Assembly (NCBI GenBank): GCA_019828595.1
Contig: JAHQRK010000001.1
Span: forward strand, 4,588,001 to 4,652,000
DNA length: 64,000 nt
Direction: 5' to 3'
DNA from: Aphanomyces cochlioides
Taxonomy: Eukaryota > Oomycota > Saprolegniomycetes > Saprolegniales > Verrucalvaceae
Shown here: piece by piece, positions 45,532-57,884 of the stretch
Layout: each line of letters opens with the position of its first letter
Numbering within the stretch: position 1 is the stretch's first letter
Made by a program: the position numbers and the translations under genes
The notes under the pieces: generated by a model
What the model saw: only the letters and a program-made list of their open reading frames with translations
What the model was told of the DNA's origin: nothing
The model's database searches: none

Positions 45532-46323
45532 TGAATCGTCGCAAGTTTTCCGACTTGCGAGGCTTTTATGCATGGTTTTCATTTGCACTATGGTTCAGTC
45601 TCACACAGAAGACCACATGTTCACTACTTGCGTCTGATTCTCAATACGGCGTCTCAGGCAAAGTTGAAGTCGCATTCAAAACCATACTGCCACCTCAGGT
45701 GACAAAGAAGCCGAAGAAATCAAAGCTATCAGTGGCATAATGCCGTGCAAAATTCAGAAATCCAGCCCTCAAGAGGGCTTAAAGACAAGCATCGAGTGGA
45801 TTTCAGCGGATCTTTCAAAGCGATTCACGATTCAATTCACCACGGCACATTAACAAGATCGTAGCTGAGCATGTTGTCACCCTATGAAGCAGACAAAAGC
45901 GGAAGGTAGCTCCCAGCAACCACCACTACTCCTTGGAGCTGACTTTCAATTTCTGTCAAAAGAATGCTGCACGTGCAGCTTTGGCTGGCTTCGACCCTAC
46001 CTTGCCTCACCTTGATTGACAATGGACACGTCAGTGCAGTATGTCCGTACTCACGTCTGCGTGTTGAGCTTCAAACGATCGTCTCTCCATTCATCGGAAA
46101 GAGATGAATATACAGCAAGAATACTACGACTCACATTCTCCGGTTTTTGCTTGACGGTATCCGTAATTTCACGTCATGTGCTGGACGAACGTCAAGCATT
46201 TTCGACACGTGGGTATTGTACAGTATACATAAATCAAGTATTCGATTGAGTGGATGAAATTTGCTTCACAGACATACAGCACTCTTTCATTGGTAGTTTA
46301 ATTTACGTTTTGCGTCAAGGAAG
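45532..46323. other. Intergenic DNA
   Basis: No supported gene. Short frames near 45513-45740 and 46016-46249 lack recognisable features. Confidence 0.5.
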
Positions 46324-48305
46324 ATGCAAAGGGATACAAGCATTCAGGCGCTGCGGGACAATCGAGTCACAAGGAACACGAGAGCGAAGAGTGGCGTGAA
46401 TGTGATAAAAAAGTGGATATTGGATCATGGAGACGCCTCCATGATCGATGAGGATGGTAACATTGATCTCGATGTATTTGGATATGGCGAGTTTCTCCAG
46501 TTTATTGAATGGACGGTTCGACACACCAACAAAAAGCCCGGAACTCTGTCAGGATACCGCTCTGCTCTTCGGCACTACTATCGCGATGCAGGTAGAGCAG
46601 CGCCGATTGAGTTTGACGACGACATAAAGGAGATTTTTCAAGGTAAGCTAGTATTCTGCGAATTAAGTTGCACTCATTAAAATTTGTAAGGTATACGACG
46701 TATGTTTGCCGATGAGGAGCAGCTCTTATCCTCAAGGGACTCGGGGAAGAGACCTCTGGGTCACTCCCTGCATTCTGCTTTGTGTCATCGGTCGCTTTGA
46801 TGTTGGACGGTGGCTTTGCCCATCTCTATTTAGTTCTCTCCTGGAATTTGATGTGTCGCTCTCGTTCAACTCAAATAATCCGCTTGGACCACATATCCTT
46901 CGAAGAAGATGCAATCGGTGTCGTCTTTTATAAAAGCAAAACGGACCAGGGTGGAATGAAACGTCGTGATCCAAAACATATCTACTCGAATCCAATGGAA
47001 CCAACTACTTGTGTAGTCCTTGCTCTGGCAGTGTATCTCTCCTGCAATCCAATCCTTGTGAATGGCTTTTTGTTTCCTGGCTCCAACCAAAGAGACCGCT
47101 TTGGTAAGACTCTACAACGTTTGCTTGGTGATATCACTGAGTCTCGTGGAGAAGTGGTCTCAATCAATGAAATTGGAACGCACTCTATACGCAAGGGAGC
47201 CGCTACGTTCGCTTGTTCTGGCTCCACTAGTGGGCCATCCATTATTAGTGTGTGTATTCGATGTGGATGGAGTATTGGACATGTTCTTGAACGATACATG
47301 CATTATGAAAAGGCAGGAGACCAATTCTTGGGTTGTGTCATTGCTGGTCTGCCGTTGAACTCGAGTAAATTTGCTTGCCTCCCCCCAAATTTTGATATTG
47401 TTTGTCCTCCTGTCGTTGATGAAAGTCTACGCCTCATGTTTCCAAGTCTTGCCGCTGTCCCGGCGTTAACCTCTGTCCTGCAACTCTGCCTCGCGTCGTT
47501 GGTTTTCCACAGTCAATTTTTGTTTAGAGAACTGCCCCACCGACATCCTCTCCTTGCTACGCCAATCTTCCGAAATGAGACACTAATGCTGTCTCTCCGA
47601 TCGTTTGTGATGGTTGAATCATCTACTTTGCATCCCACAGGCATCCCACCACATGTGCAGCTCCATGTTGGTTTTGAAAATACACTCCATGTCCTTGGCA
47701 AACTCCCCCACTGTGGCTGAACGAGTGGAACAGATCATAGAACAAAATGGTTTGACGGCTGGAAACATTACTCCTCAGTTTCTCAAATCTACTCTTGAAA
47801 CTATTCTACAGAGTATGCGCATCGGTGGACCTGCACACAGTCCTTCTCTAACCTCTACAGTGGACGATCATGGCTCAAAATTGCATGTATGGGGTGGCTG
47901 TCTGCGAAAACTACCCCAAGGATTTGTTTTCCCTCCGTTGATTTGTCGAGCGCATGGCAACTTTGGTGGCTAGGCAACACTCACTTGGGCTGGCCACCAT
48001 TTCGATTTCTTGATACGATAGATTTCAATATCTCTACGCAACGACGTCAACTTACAGAGTGGAAATTCGCCATGAATTACCTCAGAACCACCTTTGAACG
48101 AACGTCGCGCACGAAAATGTCTACAAAGCCATCTGAGATTGAGGTTTCAAAGGCATTTGAAATTGTCTTGCCTCATGTAAACTCCATTTGTTCTGCACAT
48201 GGCGCAAACTCGGGCAAACGACGCGTCTCCCAACTCAAACTCTTGACGGTAGTCCGAGATCTGCGCAAGTACGCTCGTTCACAACTCCAAAACTCGAGCG
48301 ATTGA
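46324..48305 (+). pseudogene. Crypton tyrosine-recombinase element with an intron and frameshifts
   Basis: Crypton elements move by a tyrosine recombinase. Exon 1 (46324-46642) encodes a SAM-like N-terminal domain (GTLSGYRSALRHYYRDAG). A 48-bp intron (46643-46690, GTAAGC...AAG) joins it to exon 2. The recombinase core is mostly open (46782-47720): Arg in WNLMCRSRSTQIIRLDHI, Lys in VFYKSKTDQGG, HxxR as HSIRKGAAT, and the Tyr in VLERYMHYEKAGDQ. The C-terminal domain reads GCLRKLPQGFVFP and WLGNTHLGWPPFRFLDTIDF, the GCR1_C-like tail of oomycete and fungal Cryptons. Frameshifts near 46775, 47700 and 47930 break it. Catalytic residues are kept. Confidence 0.85.
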
Positions 48306-48469
48306 AAGTAGACTGTAGTAATTTCAGCCAATAAAACCTCACTTGACGTCCATCCAGCAAATTCCAATCACAATACAGAAGACATTGATTGGTTTCGCTG
48401 GTGATTGGTACGTTCAGAATATCTACAAGGTAGAATTTCCGTGTTGATAAGTTTGAAATTGCATTACTA

Positions 48470-49153
48470 CTCGCCTTATACTTATACGTGTATAGAGCAC
48501 TATAGTCTTTATACACGTATAATTTGTATACCATTATTTAGTATACACTGTGCATGTGTTGCTTTGAGGAGTCGTTTAACCACCGCGGCTCCGATGGATC
48601 CCGCAAGGATCGACTTGCACTTCCTTAAACAAGAGCTGGTCGTTCTCGTGTCGTCAGTGTACATCTCGCTACCTTATTGTAGTGGCAAATAAGTCGCGCT
48701 GAGGTAGCACTGAGCTTCACACCAATGAGTTTTGTAGCCACAATATTTACCAGAAATAGCTTAGTATTCTTGCACAGCTAGAGCAACTTTGACACAGTGC
48801 AATGGCCTTTCCCTTGTATGGAATTTGCTCCAGTGGCCCCCAAAGTCTTGGATGGTGAAGCTGTGGGCTTGGAGCAGAACCCCCTTCTAGCATTAAGATG
48901 AACTGGTGACGAAGAAAGTAAAATGGGCATGAGAGGCTAGTCGATTTACACCAATCACAATGTATAAAGGAAAGTCAACTGTTACGACAATAAGTCATCT
49001 ACATGGACGACGTCTTGTGCAGTCCAGGTTCAGAATGGATCAACATGGAATGCAATACATCGTATAATATACGTCCACTATACATGGTATAATATGTATA
49101 CTAGTAGCGTGTATAATGAATCAAACTATACTCGTATACTTCCGAACCCTACT
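48470..49153. mobile_element. TIR element, copy 2 (about 684 bp)
   Basis: Over 90% similar by eye to 23270-24223, but lacks the internal 260 bp. The right end CGAACCCTACT is intact; the left end is diverged (CTACTCGCCTTATAC). It keeps the 33-codon frame at 48594-48692 with a Lys-to-Arg and a Pro-to-Leu change. It lies immediately upstream of the third SxIP locus. Confidence 0.7.
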
Positions 49154-49963
49154 AGTACGTGATAACGTCGTGAAATATTCGCAAACTTTGCAAACTTCGT
49201 CAAGTGCCATTGTTTTATGTAGTCATTTTAAGCAAACCTCATCTGGACTCTCAAAGAGGCATGAAGCCGCAACGTGGCGTCCACCAGTAACTCCGGATCG
49301 ATGATGGCCACACGCAGCATTGCGGCCACCAATCTGTCGAAGTCAAAATGGTTGATTCTCAAGAGATCACGTACTGAAAAAGAGATGGTTGAGGCGTGTC
49401 GAACCTTTGAAGAGGGTTTTAATCACACTCCAGCCAACGATGGATTCCAAAGATGCTGCCACGTGAATGTCACAATGGTTCGTTCTCCATTTTCATGCAC
49501 TTCCTATATCCGCGTCCTGGTAACTAGGTCACCCTGTCCAGCCAGCAAGCTATCCAGGAAACCCATATATCGGACCAGATGAATACGGGGTCAAAAGGGA
49601 GCTACACATAGAGGACGACCAACTCGTGAAACTCTTCTCCGTTCTGCTATGGAGGACGACAAGAGAGAGAGAGAGCAACAAGAAGACCACAAGGAGCGTG
49701 GATGAGACGTGCAGTGCTTGAGAAGACGTATTGGAGCACTCCACGTTGGATCTGACGTCACAATTCAAATCGACTTGCACGGTTTTCTGTGTGGTCGGCG
49801 ACATCAACTTTGGGATTGCCATGGACATCGAAATATGACTGGAATTCCATGGATACAATGTCTCACGCATACAAATTCCAAGTCATTTCTTACTTCATCC
49901 CGTAAACAACCGGATAAGACTTTGTTCTTGACACAATCTTTTGAGAACATCACGGCGACTGCC
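49154..49963 (+). promoter_or_regulatory. 5' flank of the third SxIP locus
   Basis: Diverged homologue of 37245-38033: CAAACTTCGTCAAGTGCCAT, GTCAAAATGGTTGAT, ACACAATCTTT(T/C)(G/A)AGAACATC. It includes the damaged counterpart of the conserved 103-codon frame (49274-49470). Confidence 0.6.
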
Positions 49964-50888
49964 ATGTCAGCGTTTACGACTTCCAACAAACCCAGAAGTC
50001 GACTTCCTCGGCTCCGCAAGATGCCCAGCGGAATCGAATCGAATCAAAATGGTTTCCATTCAAACACGTCGACCAACGGTCCATCTTCTGTACAGAGCGT
50101 GTCGACATCCACAGTGTTGACAAGAAACAGAGCGATCCAGACGAGCAAAATTCCAAGGTTACGCGCGACAACGTTATTGAGAGCATTCGATCAAAACAAG
50201 ACGCTTCGCATCCTTGCCACAGACTGCTTGGTTGAGAATAGTTCACCCCAAGGACCCGCGACAACAAACTCAACTGGCAACTCGCCATTTAACGTCGATG
50301 TACCCGCGATGACATCCGAGGAAAACTCATCAACAGTCGAATCAATTGCGATCGAAAACACGTCCGACAGCGCACTCCATCCTGTGACTCCAATGGATGA
50401 ACACAACATGGTCATTGCCAACGACGTCAATTTATTCGCAGAGGCCCTGTTCAAAAGTTTCGATGAGTTTGAGGAAAATCAGCGCAAGCGATTTCAAGAA
50501 TTCTCTCCTGTATGCAGCGCCACACCGCGCGATGTGTGTATCTTCGATGAACCTCTGTCGTCCTCTCTCGAACTGGAATTACGTCAACTCAAGGACCAAG
50601 TGATACTTCTGGAAATGGAAAAAGCCGATCTGCTCAAGCAACTCGAGCTTGCCAATCAACACTGTAGCGTCTTGCAACATCAAATTGTATCGTTTGAGTG
50701 CAAGCAGATACAACCATCAAAATGCCAGGATCCAATATTGGCTTGTGCAGTAGCTCTTGAAGATACGCAACCAAACGTTGTGAACGATCAAGTTGTGGCG
50801 CTTCAGCGGATCAGCAAACAATTCCGACGACTCATCGACGAATTGAATGATCATACAGAAGAAATTGACGTGAACAATGCTGCCGTGA
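49964..50888 (+). pseudogene. SxIP-motif gene, third copy, 5' part
   Basis: Start ATG at 49964. It shares SRLPRLRK, TSKIPRLRATTL, the conserved ALFKSFDEFEENQRKRF block and the coiled coil with the palindrome copies. Identity is clearly lower (perhaps 60-70% by eye), so this is an older paralogue. The homology stops after NNAAVK at about 50888, where gypsy gag sequence begins in another frame. The 3' part resumes at about 61343. Only one of the two KTTVVDDHL-type segments is present before the break. Confidence 0.8.
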
Positions 50889-52051
50889 AACCCTCGAAGG
50901 ACTACGCGAGTTGATGGGAGATGAAGACCTCGCAGTGATGCTGTCGAATCGCGACGAGCAACACTTGCTCCACCTCGTTGAGGTTATCGGCCGATACGCT
51001 GCTAACGCGAGATTGGAGGAGCGTGATGAAAACGCGCTTCTTCATGAAGAGTCCTCGCGCTCACTCAAAAATCAAATCCTGGACTTAGAAGGTCAGGTTG
51101 TTACGCTCATGGCGTCGAAGGCCAGTCAAGAAGAAGCACTTCGACAATTGCGCGAGGAGTGCGCAGCGCACCAAGCGCGAACCCATTATGCGGGGCTCCG
51201 ATCAAAAGAAGACGAGTCGCTTGAAGACGACGACCTCCCACATGGTCACGAAGGCAAAGGCATCAAGTTAGACGTGTCAAAGTTCAGTGGTCAAGAATCC
51301 GACCACGTAATGAGGTGGTTGTTGCAAGTTACAATTGCTGCGGATGCTCTGTGAATCCGCAAGGAATCTATCAAGGTGGCGTTTGCCATGTCCCACCTGA
51401 AGGGACGGGCTGAAGCCTGGGCGTATTCCCTTCGCATGGGGAATCCTTATTGCTTTCCAACGTTGGAAGACTTTGCAAGTCAGCTGAAGAAAGCTTTCTT
51501 GCCGCCTAACAGCGACTTTCGAAATCGATCGCGTTTCCTCAACGCCGCTCAAGGGAAGCAAACCATCCGCGAGTTCGTTCATGAACTCCGCTACCTCTAC
51601 GCAAGCATGAACGACGAGAGGTCCCTCCCCGAATTCACGCGGGTGGCTGTATTCATGAACGGCCTGAACAAGGGTCCAGCCCGGACGGAACTATTCCGTC
51701 GATACCCGGAAACGTTTGGTGAAGCCGTCAGCATCGCTTTATCTGAAAACTTTTCCCAAAACTTGGCGCGTGCGAGCGCATCCGACTCCATGGATATGGA
51801 CATTTCGTCCATGGGTCAAGTACCCCAGCGCTATCAAGCCGGTCAGTCCTCACCAGACAAGCGCTGCTATGAATGCAAGCAGCCGGGCCATTTTGCCCGA
51901 AAATTGCCCTCATCGTAGCGACTCTCGTCGCCGTGAGATGTCACCGCGGCCAAGTCATTTCCGCGTGGGAGGTCCAAGCTTTCCTGGCCGTGGACAAGGC
52001 GAACGAGCGCCTTTCTCCCCTCGATCGCAGGGAAAAGGCAGCACCCAGTAG
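50889..52051 (+). pseudogene. gypsy gag
   Basis: Capsid-type domain (LKGRAEAWAYSLR, then FVHELRYLYASM) preceded by a coiled coil (LKNQILDLEGQVVTL), and a CCHC zinc knuckle CYECKQPGHFAR at 51866-51901. The first part (from about 50911) and the second (from 51355) are in the same frame, split by TGA at 51352-51354. Within the knuckle a 1-bp shift in CGAAAATTGC moves the frame, after which NCPHRSD supplies the last cysteine and the frame runs to TAG at 52051. The start of gag is missing or ambiguous: the frame continues left to the junction (about 50889). Confidence 0.8.
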
Positions 52052-55000
52052 GCGCGAGGCGACCTGCTGGGGCGGAACTGGGTCTTCCGTTTGATCGCGG
52101 TGGCAATGCGATTGCGGAGGGCCTAGCCTCGGGCACACGTTTGTGCCAGATTGGATTGCATTCGAAGATGTTGTCCTTTGGGATACCGATGCCGGGTTTC
52201 CCAAGGACGTTGAAGGTGTTGATTGATTGCGGCGCATCGGAAAATTATGCGCGGAAAGAGTCGATGATGATGAACAAGAAAAAGCTTGAAGAAGCGGTCG
52301 CAAGTAGCGACGGTCGAGCGACGGTCAGGGTGAAGATGGCCGATGGTTTGGTGGCAGAACAGCCACGAGTATTGATAACTCTGCCCACACGAGTTGGACA
52401 GTTTGTATCGAACGAGACGTATTTCGTCATTGATTTGGATGAGCGATGGGATCTCATCCTGGGAATGGGCTGGTTGGAGAAGCATCAGCCGACTATCAAC
52501 TGGAAGTTGAAGACAATATCCAAGTCGTTGGACGCCAACAAGGCTTTGGGTTTGGTGAGTAATGAGCCCACACCCAATGAGACAAAGTCTCCGCGTCGAG
52601 TTACGCTCGCCGCCGAAGGCTTGGCAACCCACGGCCACGATATTGATTTGATGAAGGCCGCTGAAGGACGGAGGATTGCCTCAGCGGATGAAGACTGCGA
52701 TGGTACCGGAGATACCATGACAAGTGAAGACCATGTCGACATCTGGGGTGTCGAGTGCGATCTGGAAAGAGCACCGCGCGATGCGGGCGCTGGGTCTACG
52801 GACGATCCGATGAAGAGAAAGGACGCGGCTATGTCCTGGAGAACGCAAAGGAGAACGCAAGATAGCGATTTGAAAGCGCCGCGCGATACGGGCGCTGGGT
52901 CTGGAGTTGACCCCGAAAGAAAGAAGGACTTGGATGTGTCCTGGGAATTGAACCGAGAAACACAGTGGAATACGTGGAAGAATGCGAACAGCACTCGAGA
53001 AGCGCCCTGTTTTAGAATTACAAGAGAGCAACTGAATGCTCTGCGAGATCGATGCCGCCAGAAGAAGCGCCGTGTCGGCAGGAAGAATTTCCGTTTGAAC
53101 AACGTCGCCATCGTGCGCGGCGTTACGCCAGAGGAACTAGTCCTCAGTCAGTGCGACTTGGAGGAGTTACCTCAAGCGGCTGAAGAAATTGTGAAGCTCC
53201 CGGAGATGAGCTTCACCGAGTTTGAAGAAGCTCTACGACGACAGGAAGTCGTGAGCATTGCGCTTATCCAAGCAGTGGATGAGGTTGCGCTGAGTTCCTC
53301 ATCAACCATCGACGCAGATGTCGCCGATGGCCCGAACCCGAAGACTACTTACGCCTCAACATGGGCCGCGTTGAAGACAAACGCATTTTATGATTTGATT
53401 CGGAAATTCGAAGACATATTCCCTGAAGAAGTTCCTCAAGCCCTTCCGAAGGACAAGGGAGTGAGGCACGAGATCGGCCTCCTCCCTGGCACCAAGTGGT
53501 GCGTGACGCGGCAGTGGCCGCTGCCCAAAGAACAAGTGGACCACATTGACGCTTTCTTCGAGAAGAGAAGACAAGCGGGGCACGTTCGCCCGAGTAGGTC
53601 ACCTCACTCCAGCCCTACGTTCTGTGTGAAGAAACCTACTGGAGGTTGGCGTATCGTACACGCTTTCAATAAACTGAACGCCGCGACGATTCCGGCACAA
53701 ACACCAATCCCAAGGAAGGACGTTATCATTGATGGGATGGCTGGGTCGACTATGTTTTCAACCATCGACCTGCGCGATGGATTTTACCAAATCCTGATGA
53801 GAATATGTGATATCCCGAAGACAGCGGTATCGACGCCGAGCGGGATGCTCTGGGAGTGGCTAGTGATGCCACAGGGCTTGTCTAATGCCCCGGCGACGTT
53901 CAACCGTCTAGTGACGGACAAGCTACGGCACCTCCGCGATTTTGCGCCGTTGTATTTCGACGACATTTACGTACACAGTCGAGCGTCGAAGGGTGTCTCT
54001 GACACGGAAGTTCATCGAGGGCACTTGCGCGCCCTGTTTCAAGTTCTACGAGAGAACGGTCTCTACGCGAATCTACAGAAGTGTATGGTTGGGGTTGACG
54101 AGATCCCTGTCCTGGGGGACTTTGTCGGCATCAACGGCTGCCGAGTCGACCCTGCGAAGGTCGAAGCCGTTACGAGTTGGCCGACTCCCCAAACCGTTAG
54201 CGAATTGCGAAGTTGGCTTGGGTTGGCCACTTACCTCCACAAGTTTTCGAAGAACTTCGCGTCAATCGCACGGCCCCTGTCGGCCCTGCTTGCGAAGGAC
54301 GCCCCATGGGTTTGGTCGGACGAGTGTCAGTCCGCGTTTGATGGGATCAAACGGAGCTTGATCGAAGCTCCTGTTTTGGCACTGCCGGACTTTTCACGTC
54401 CATTTTCGGTGGTTTGCGACGCCTCCATCCAAGGCATTGGCTGTTGCCTCATGCAAGAAGACGCATCGGGCATGAATCGCCCAGTGTCGTATCAGTCACG
54501 GCAACTGCGGGCGGCGGAACGAAATTATCCTGTTCACGATCTAGAATTGTTGGCGGTCAAGTACGCCCTGGTGAAGTTCCGAATTTATCTCCTGGGCTCA
54601 AAGCCCTTCGTGGTCTACACCGACCACGCGTCACTCAAATACGCCGTGAAGTCGCCTCACATTTCCGAACGCATGGCTCGTTGGCTGGCTTTCTTTGCCG
54701 AGTTCAACATGACAGTGAAGTACAAACCTGGGCGAGAAAATGTGCTCGCGGACGCATTGTCGCGTCGTCCGATGACTGAGATATCGTCCTCCGTCGATTT
54801 AAACCGTTTGACACAAGTCCCTTCCGACTTGTCGGATCGCATCCGTCGCGCGTATCGAATGGATCCCTCCTTGCGACCTATTGTCGCGAACTTTCGTTCG
54901 CCCAAGCCGGACACTACCCTTTACGAGCGTTACTCAATGCGTGATGGCATTCTGTATTTCCAGCCCGCGACATCGACGTCGCCTCGCATCGTGGTCCCGT

Positions 55001-56746
55001 GCGACACACAGCTCCGCGTCGACCTGGTGTCGGAGCACCACGACACGCCCAGCGGAGGCCACTTTGGCCGTGACAAGACGTACGTCACTCTGGCACGGCG
55101 GTTTTGGTGGCCACGTATGTACAAGACAGTGGCAAGATATGTGGCATCTTGTTCTATATGCCAGAAGGTGAAGTCGTCACCGAGCATTCGCGTTAGCGCA
55201 GATGTTGCAAGTTCCCCAGGACGTTTGGTCCTCTGTCAGTATGGACTACATTTTTGGCTTACCCCGGGATGGTCGAGGTAATACGGGCATATGGACGTGT
55301 GTGGATCGAGCATCCAAGTTCCTGGTGGCTATACCCGTGAAGGATTCCATCACGGCGGAGCAGTCCGCGAAGATTTTCTTTGCCACGATCTACTGTCGTT
55401 TTGGATTACCCTCGTCCATCGTGTCGGACGGTGACCCCCGGTTCACCAGCAAATTTTGGATTGCTTTGTTCTCGCTGGTGGGCACCAAGCTGAATATGTC
55501 CACTTCGGACCATCCTGAGTCGGATGGTCAAACAGAACGCGCGAATCGCGTTATTGAAGACGTTTTGCGCTGCTTTGCGCAGTCCCGACAGAAGACTTGG
55601 AGTTCTTTATTGCCCCATGTGGAGTTTGCTTACAACACTGCCACCAATGTGACGACGGATTTCTCTCCGTTTTACGTGAACTTTCTGCGCCATCCGCGCC
55701 TTCCGTCCTCCATTGACGACGCTATTTTAAGTGGGGGAGGATATTGGGCTGCATCAACCCACCGCGCTGGATGGGTTCCTAATACCCACGAGGACGATCC
55801 TCCGGCAAGAACGATCGCCTCAGTTGAACACTTTGTGAAGGTCCGAGAATCAATTATTCTCCAAGTTCAAGACAACATAGCCTTGGCTCAAGAGAGGCAG
55901 GCGAAATATGCCAATCAACAAGGAAGACAAAACAAAAATGCATTCAAGATTGGCGACGAAGTACTCCTACACCGCTCAGTGGTTCCAAAGGCCGTGTTAG
56001 GAAACACTAAGCTCCAGCTTCAGTGGTGGGGCCCATACCCTATTACAAAAGTGGTCAGCCGAACATCCTTTCGATTGGCGCTGCCGGCCGAGTGGAACAT
56101 CCACGACGTATTCTACGTGGGCAAGTTGAAGCCGTACATACCTCGGGATTCGGAGGCAGCGCAGCCAGAGCAGGTGCCGCAGATGGCACGGCCACACCAC
56201 GAGCTTGGCGATCCTCTTGGGAAAGTCGATCAAGACCAGCGTCAACAAACTGAGAGAGACGCTCCGTACGGCGCAGTAGTCGCTCGACCATCGGTCCAAG
56301 CTCGAGCAGCTTCTCGACGCGGGCCGACATCGCATCCACCACCGATCGAAGATTCTTCACGGAGACTTGAAGAACAGCGACCTCATATTGGGAATCGGTC
56401 ATCCAATGGTCATCAAAATCATGGCGGCGTCGAGGGAGGTCGGCGACAGGCGGTCGCGGAGGTAGCTCCTCCTCGTCGCTCCAGGCGTCTTCAGGCGAAG
56501 CGGAATGGCCGCGGTGGTGCGACTGAGCACGTAAACGAGAGCGACGACTTGCATGCGAGGACGACCGACGACGAGACGACTGGGAACGAGAGCGACCACG
56601 AGGCGACTGCGAACGAGAGCGCGAGCGCTCGTGCAAACCAGCAGGTGCTCGATGCCACGGGCCGAAGATCTCGGGTCCATATCGAGAGACCAACTACAAG
56701 AACGATGATTACAAGAAGTCAGACAAGGTCGGTTACCTCGCTGTAG
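52052..56746 (+). pseudogene. gypsy pol: protease, RT, RNase H, integrase
   Basis: The open frame continues leftward past 52141 and overlaps gag in the -1 frame. Protease active site LIDCGAS (52225 onward; Cys where Ser or Thr is usual). A spacer with near-repeats (DTGAGS-type) at 52780-52910. RT from about 53450 with YFDD at 53952-53963. RNase H from 54400 (VVCDASIQGIG, TDHASLKY). Integrase zinc finger HH...CxxC at 55036-55160. A frameshift near 55200 moves to the second frame, which holds the catalytic core SMDYI, VSDGDPRF, ESDGQTERAN and a chromodomain-like tail (WWGPYPITKV, HDVFYVGKLKPYI). The last 180 residues are low-complexity and lie opposite the antisense frame. Confidence 0.88.
55726..55740 (+). 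promoter_or_regulatory. Candidate central polypurine tract in pol
   Basis: TTTAAGTGGGGGAGG occurs here and again at 57501-57515 directly before the 3' LTR. Fifteen identical bases that include the LTR-adjacent polypurine tract, located in the integrase C-terminal coding region, fit a second plus-strand primer. Confidence 0.5.
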
Positions 56747-57470
56747 CGATGCGATCGGACTGCGAGCAACCAGCGCACAACATAGAAGTGCAATCGTGGG
56801 CCACGATGGCGAGTCTTCGCGTAGTTGGCAAGGTCTTCAAGGACGTGGGTGTAGTCGCGCAGCTTATTCTGCACTTGGTTGGGGTCATTTGCGAGTTTCA
56901 AAAACCACACGGCAGCGTACTCAATCGCCGTCTCGCCAAGAAGTGGAGCGACAGGGACAATTCCCTTGGTTGTGCGCACATCCCCGTGGCGATTTCGGCT
57001 TCCGCGCGTCGCTGCAAGATCCATTTGATGATGCTCCTCGATGTAGCGTTGCCAGCGCGCGTTATCATGGCGAATGGCCGCATGGCCAGGATGATATCCA
57101 AGCAAGAGCTGGCCGCAAAGGCTAGGTTGTAGTCGCCTTCGATCAAGAGTCCACGCAAAGACTTCAGCTTGCGCCCCAGCGCGACGAAATCCACGTGCAA
57201 GGGATATCCAGGGCCGCTCGGCGGCAGGGGACGAAAACACTCCGGCGAACCATACGCGTCGCCAGCAATTTGAAGGTCAAACTCTTCGCTGGGCGCCTCA
57301 GAGATCTTGGCCAAGTCAACACGGTAGCGGTCGTAGCGCGCGGCAAGGTTGTTGGCGTCCCATGCACTGGCCGGTGGAGGTCCTGAAGACATTTCACGAG
57401 AAAAGCGAAACGAGTTTTGAGAACTCGGGCTACGAGCGAGCCGGCCGTTAGCGGCGTTGTCCTTTCCCAT
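56230..57470 (-). pseudogene. Antisense gene-like region in the gypsy 3' end
   Basis: Read on the minus strand from ATG 57470. It begins MGKDNAANGRL, continues through a region with PPSGPGYPLHVDF and LRGLLIEGDYNLAFAASSC, shifts frame near 57060 to HDNARWQRYIEEHHQMDL and ETAIEYAAVWFLKLANDPNQ (ends 56719). In the third frame it continues into an Arg/Ser-rich block (RSRSRSQSPRGRSRS) and an acidic then coiled-coil tail (SVKNLRSVVDAMSARVEKL) to about 56230. The composition is far more protein-like than the opposite pol tail. I recognise no family. Antisense ORFs before the 3' LTR are known from plant Tat-lineage gypsy elements. Two frameshifts make it inactive here, or introns are missed. Confidence 0.55.
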
Positions 57471-57500
57471 CAAGCGTCAAGTCAACACGGCAGCTTGCGA

Positions 57501-57884
57501 TTTAAGTGGGGGAGGGTGCAACGGGACCGTTGCTAGTCAAGCCAATGAAGTCACGTCAAGATCACGACGTGTTATAAGAACACCGGGTTATAAGAACCCA
57601 TCGAAGGAAGATTGAAGTTGGAAGCTCCGGAAGCTTCCAAGCGATACTCACGCGACGCAAGGCGTGTACACGCGTGAGCAACGAAGCAGGGAGCGATGTG
57701 GCTCATCAAGGAAGAAGTATGCGGGTAAAGCAGGGAGTGCTTTACCATTGAAGAATGATACGTGAGTTGCGACGTCGAACGACGTGAAGATCGTTTGTTG
57801 TTAGAGCGCGGCTGCGCTACTCGCAGCCGCCGGTTTGGAGCCGATCCTGTTAGGATAGCTCGCTCTTAAATCTGCCAGCTAACA
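57501..57884 (+). repeat. Polypurine tract and 3' LTR of the gypsy element
   Basis: AAGTGGGGGAGGG ends at 57516 and is followed by TGCAACGGG. The LTR is taken as 57517-57884 (368 bp), ending AGCTAACA, with TG...CA termini. No second copy exists in the window, so the right end is inferred. Confidence 0.65.

Larger units (their letters stand above)
50889..57884 (+). mobile_element. Ty3/gypsy retrotransposon, 5' LTR missing, 7.0 kb
   Basis: Order: gag, protease, RT, RNase H, integrase, chromodomain-like tail, antisense gene-like region, polypurine tract, 3' LTR. No LTR or primer-binding site precedes gag; coding sequence abuts the SxIP gene fragment directly. It has one stop and three likely frameshifts. 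It is inactive as it stands. Confidence 0.88.
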
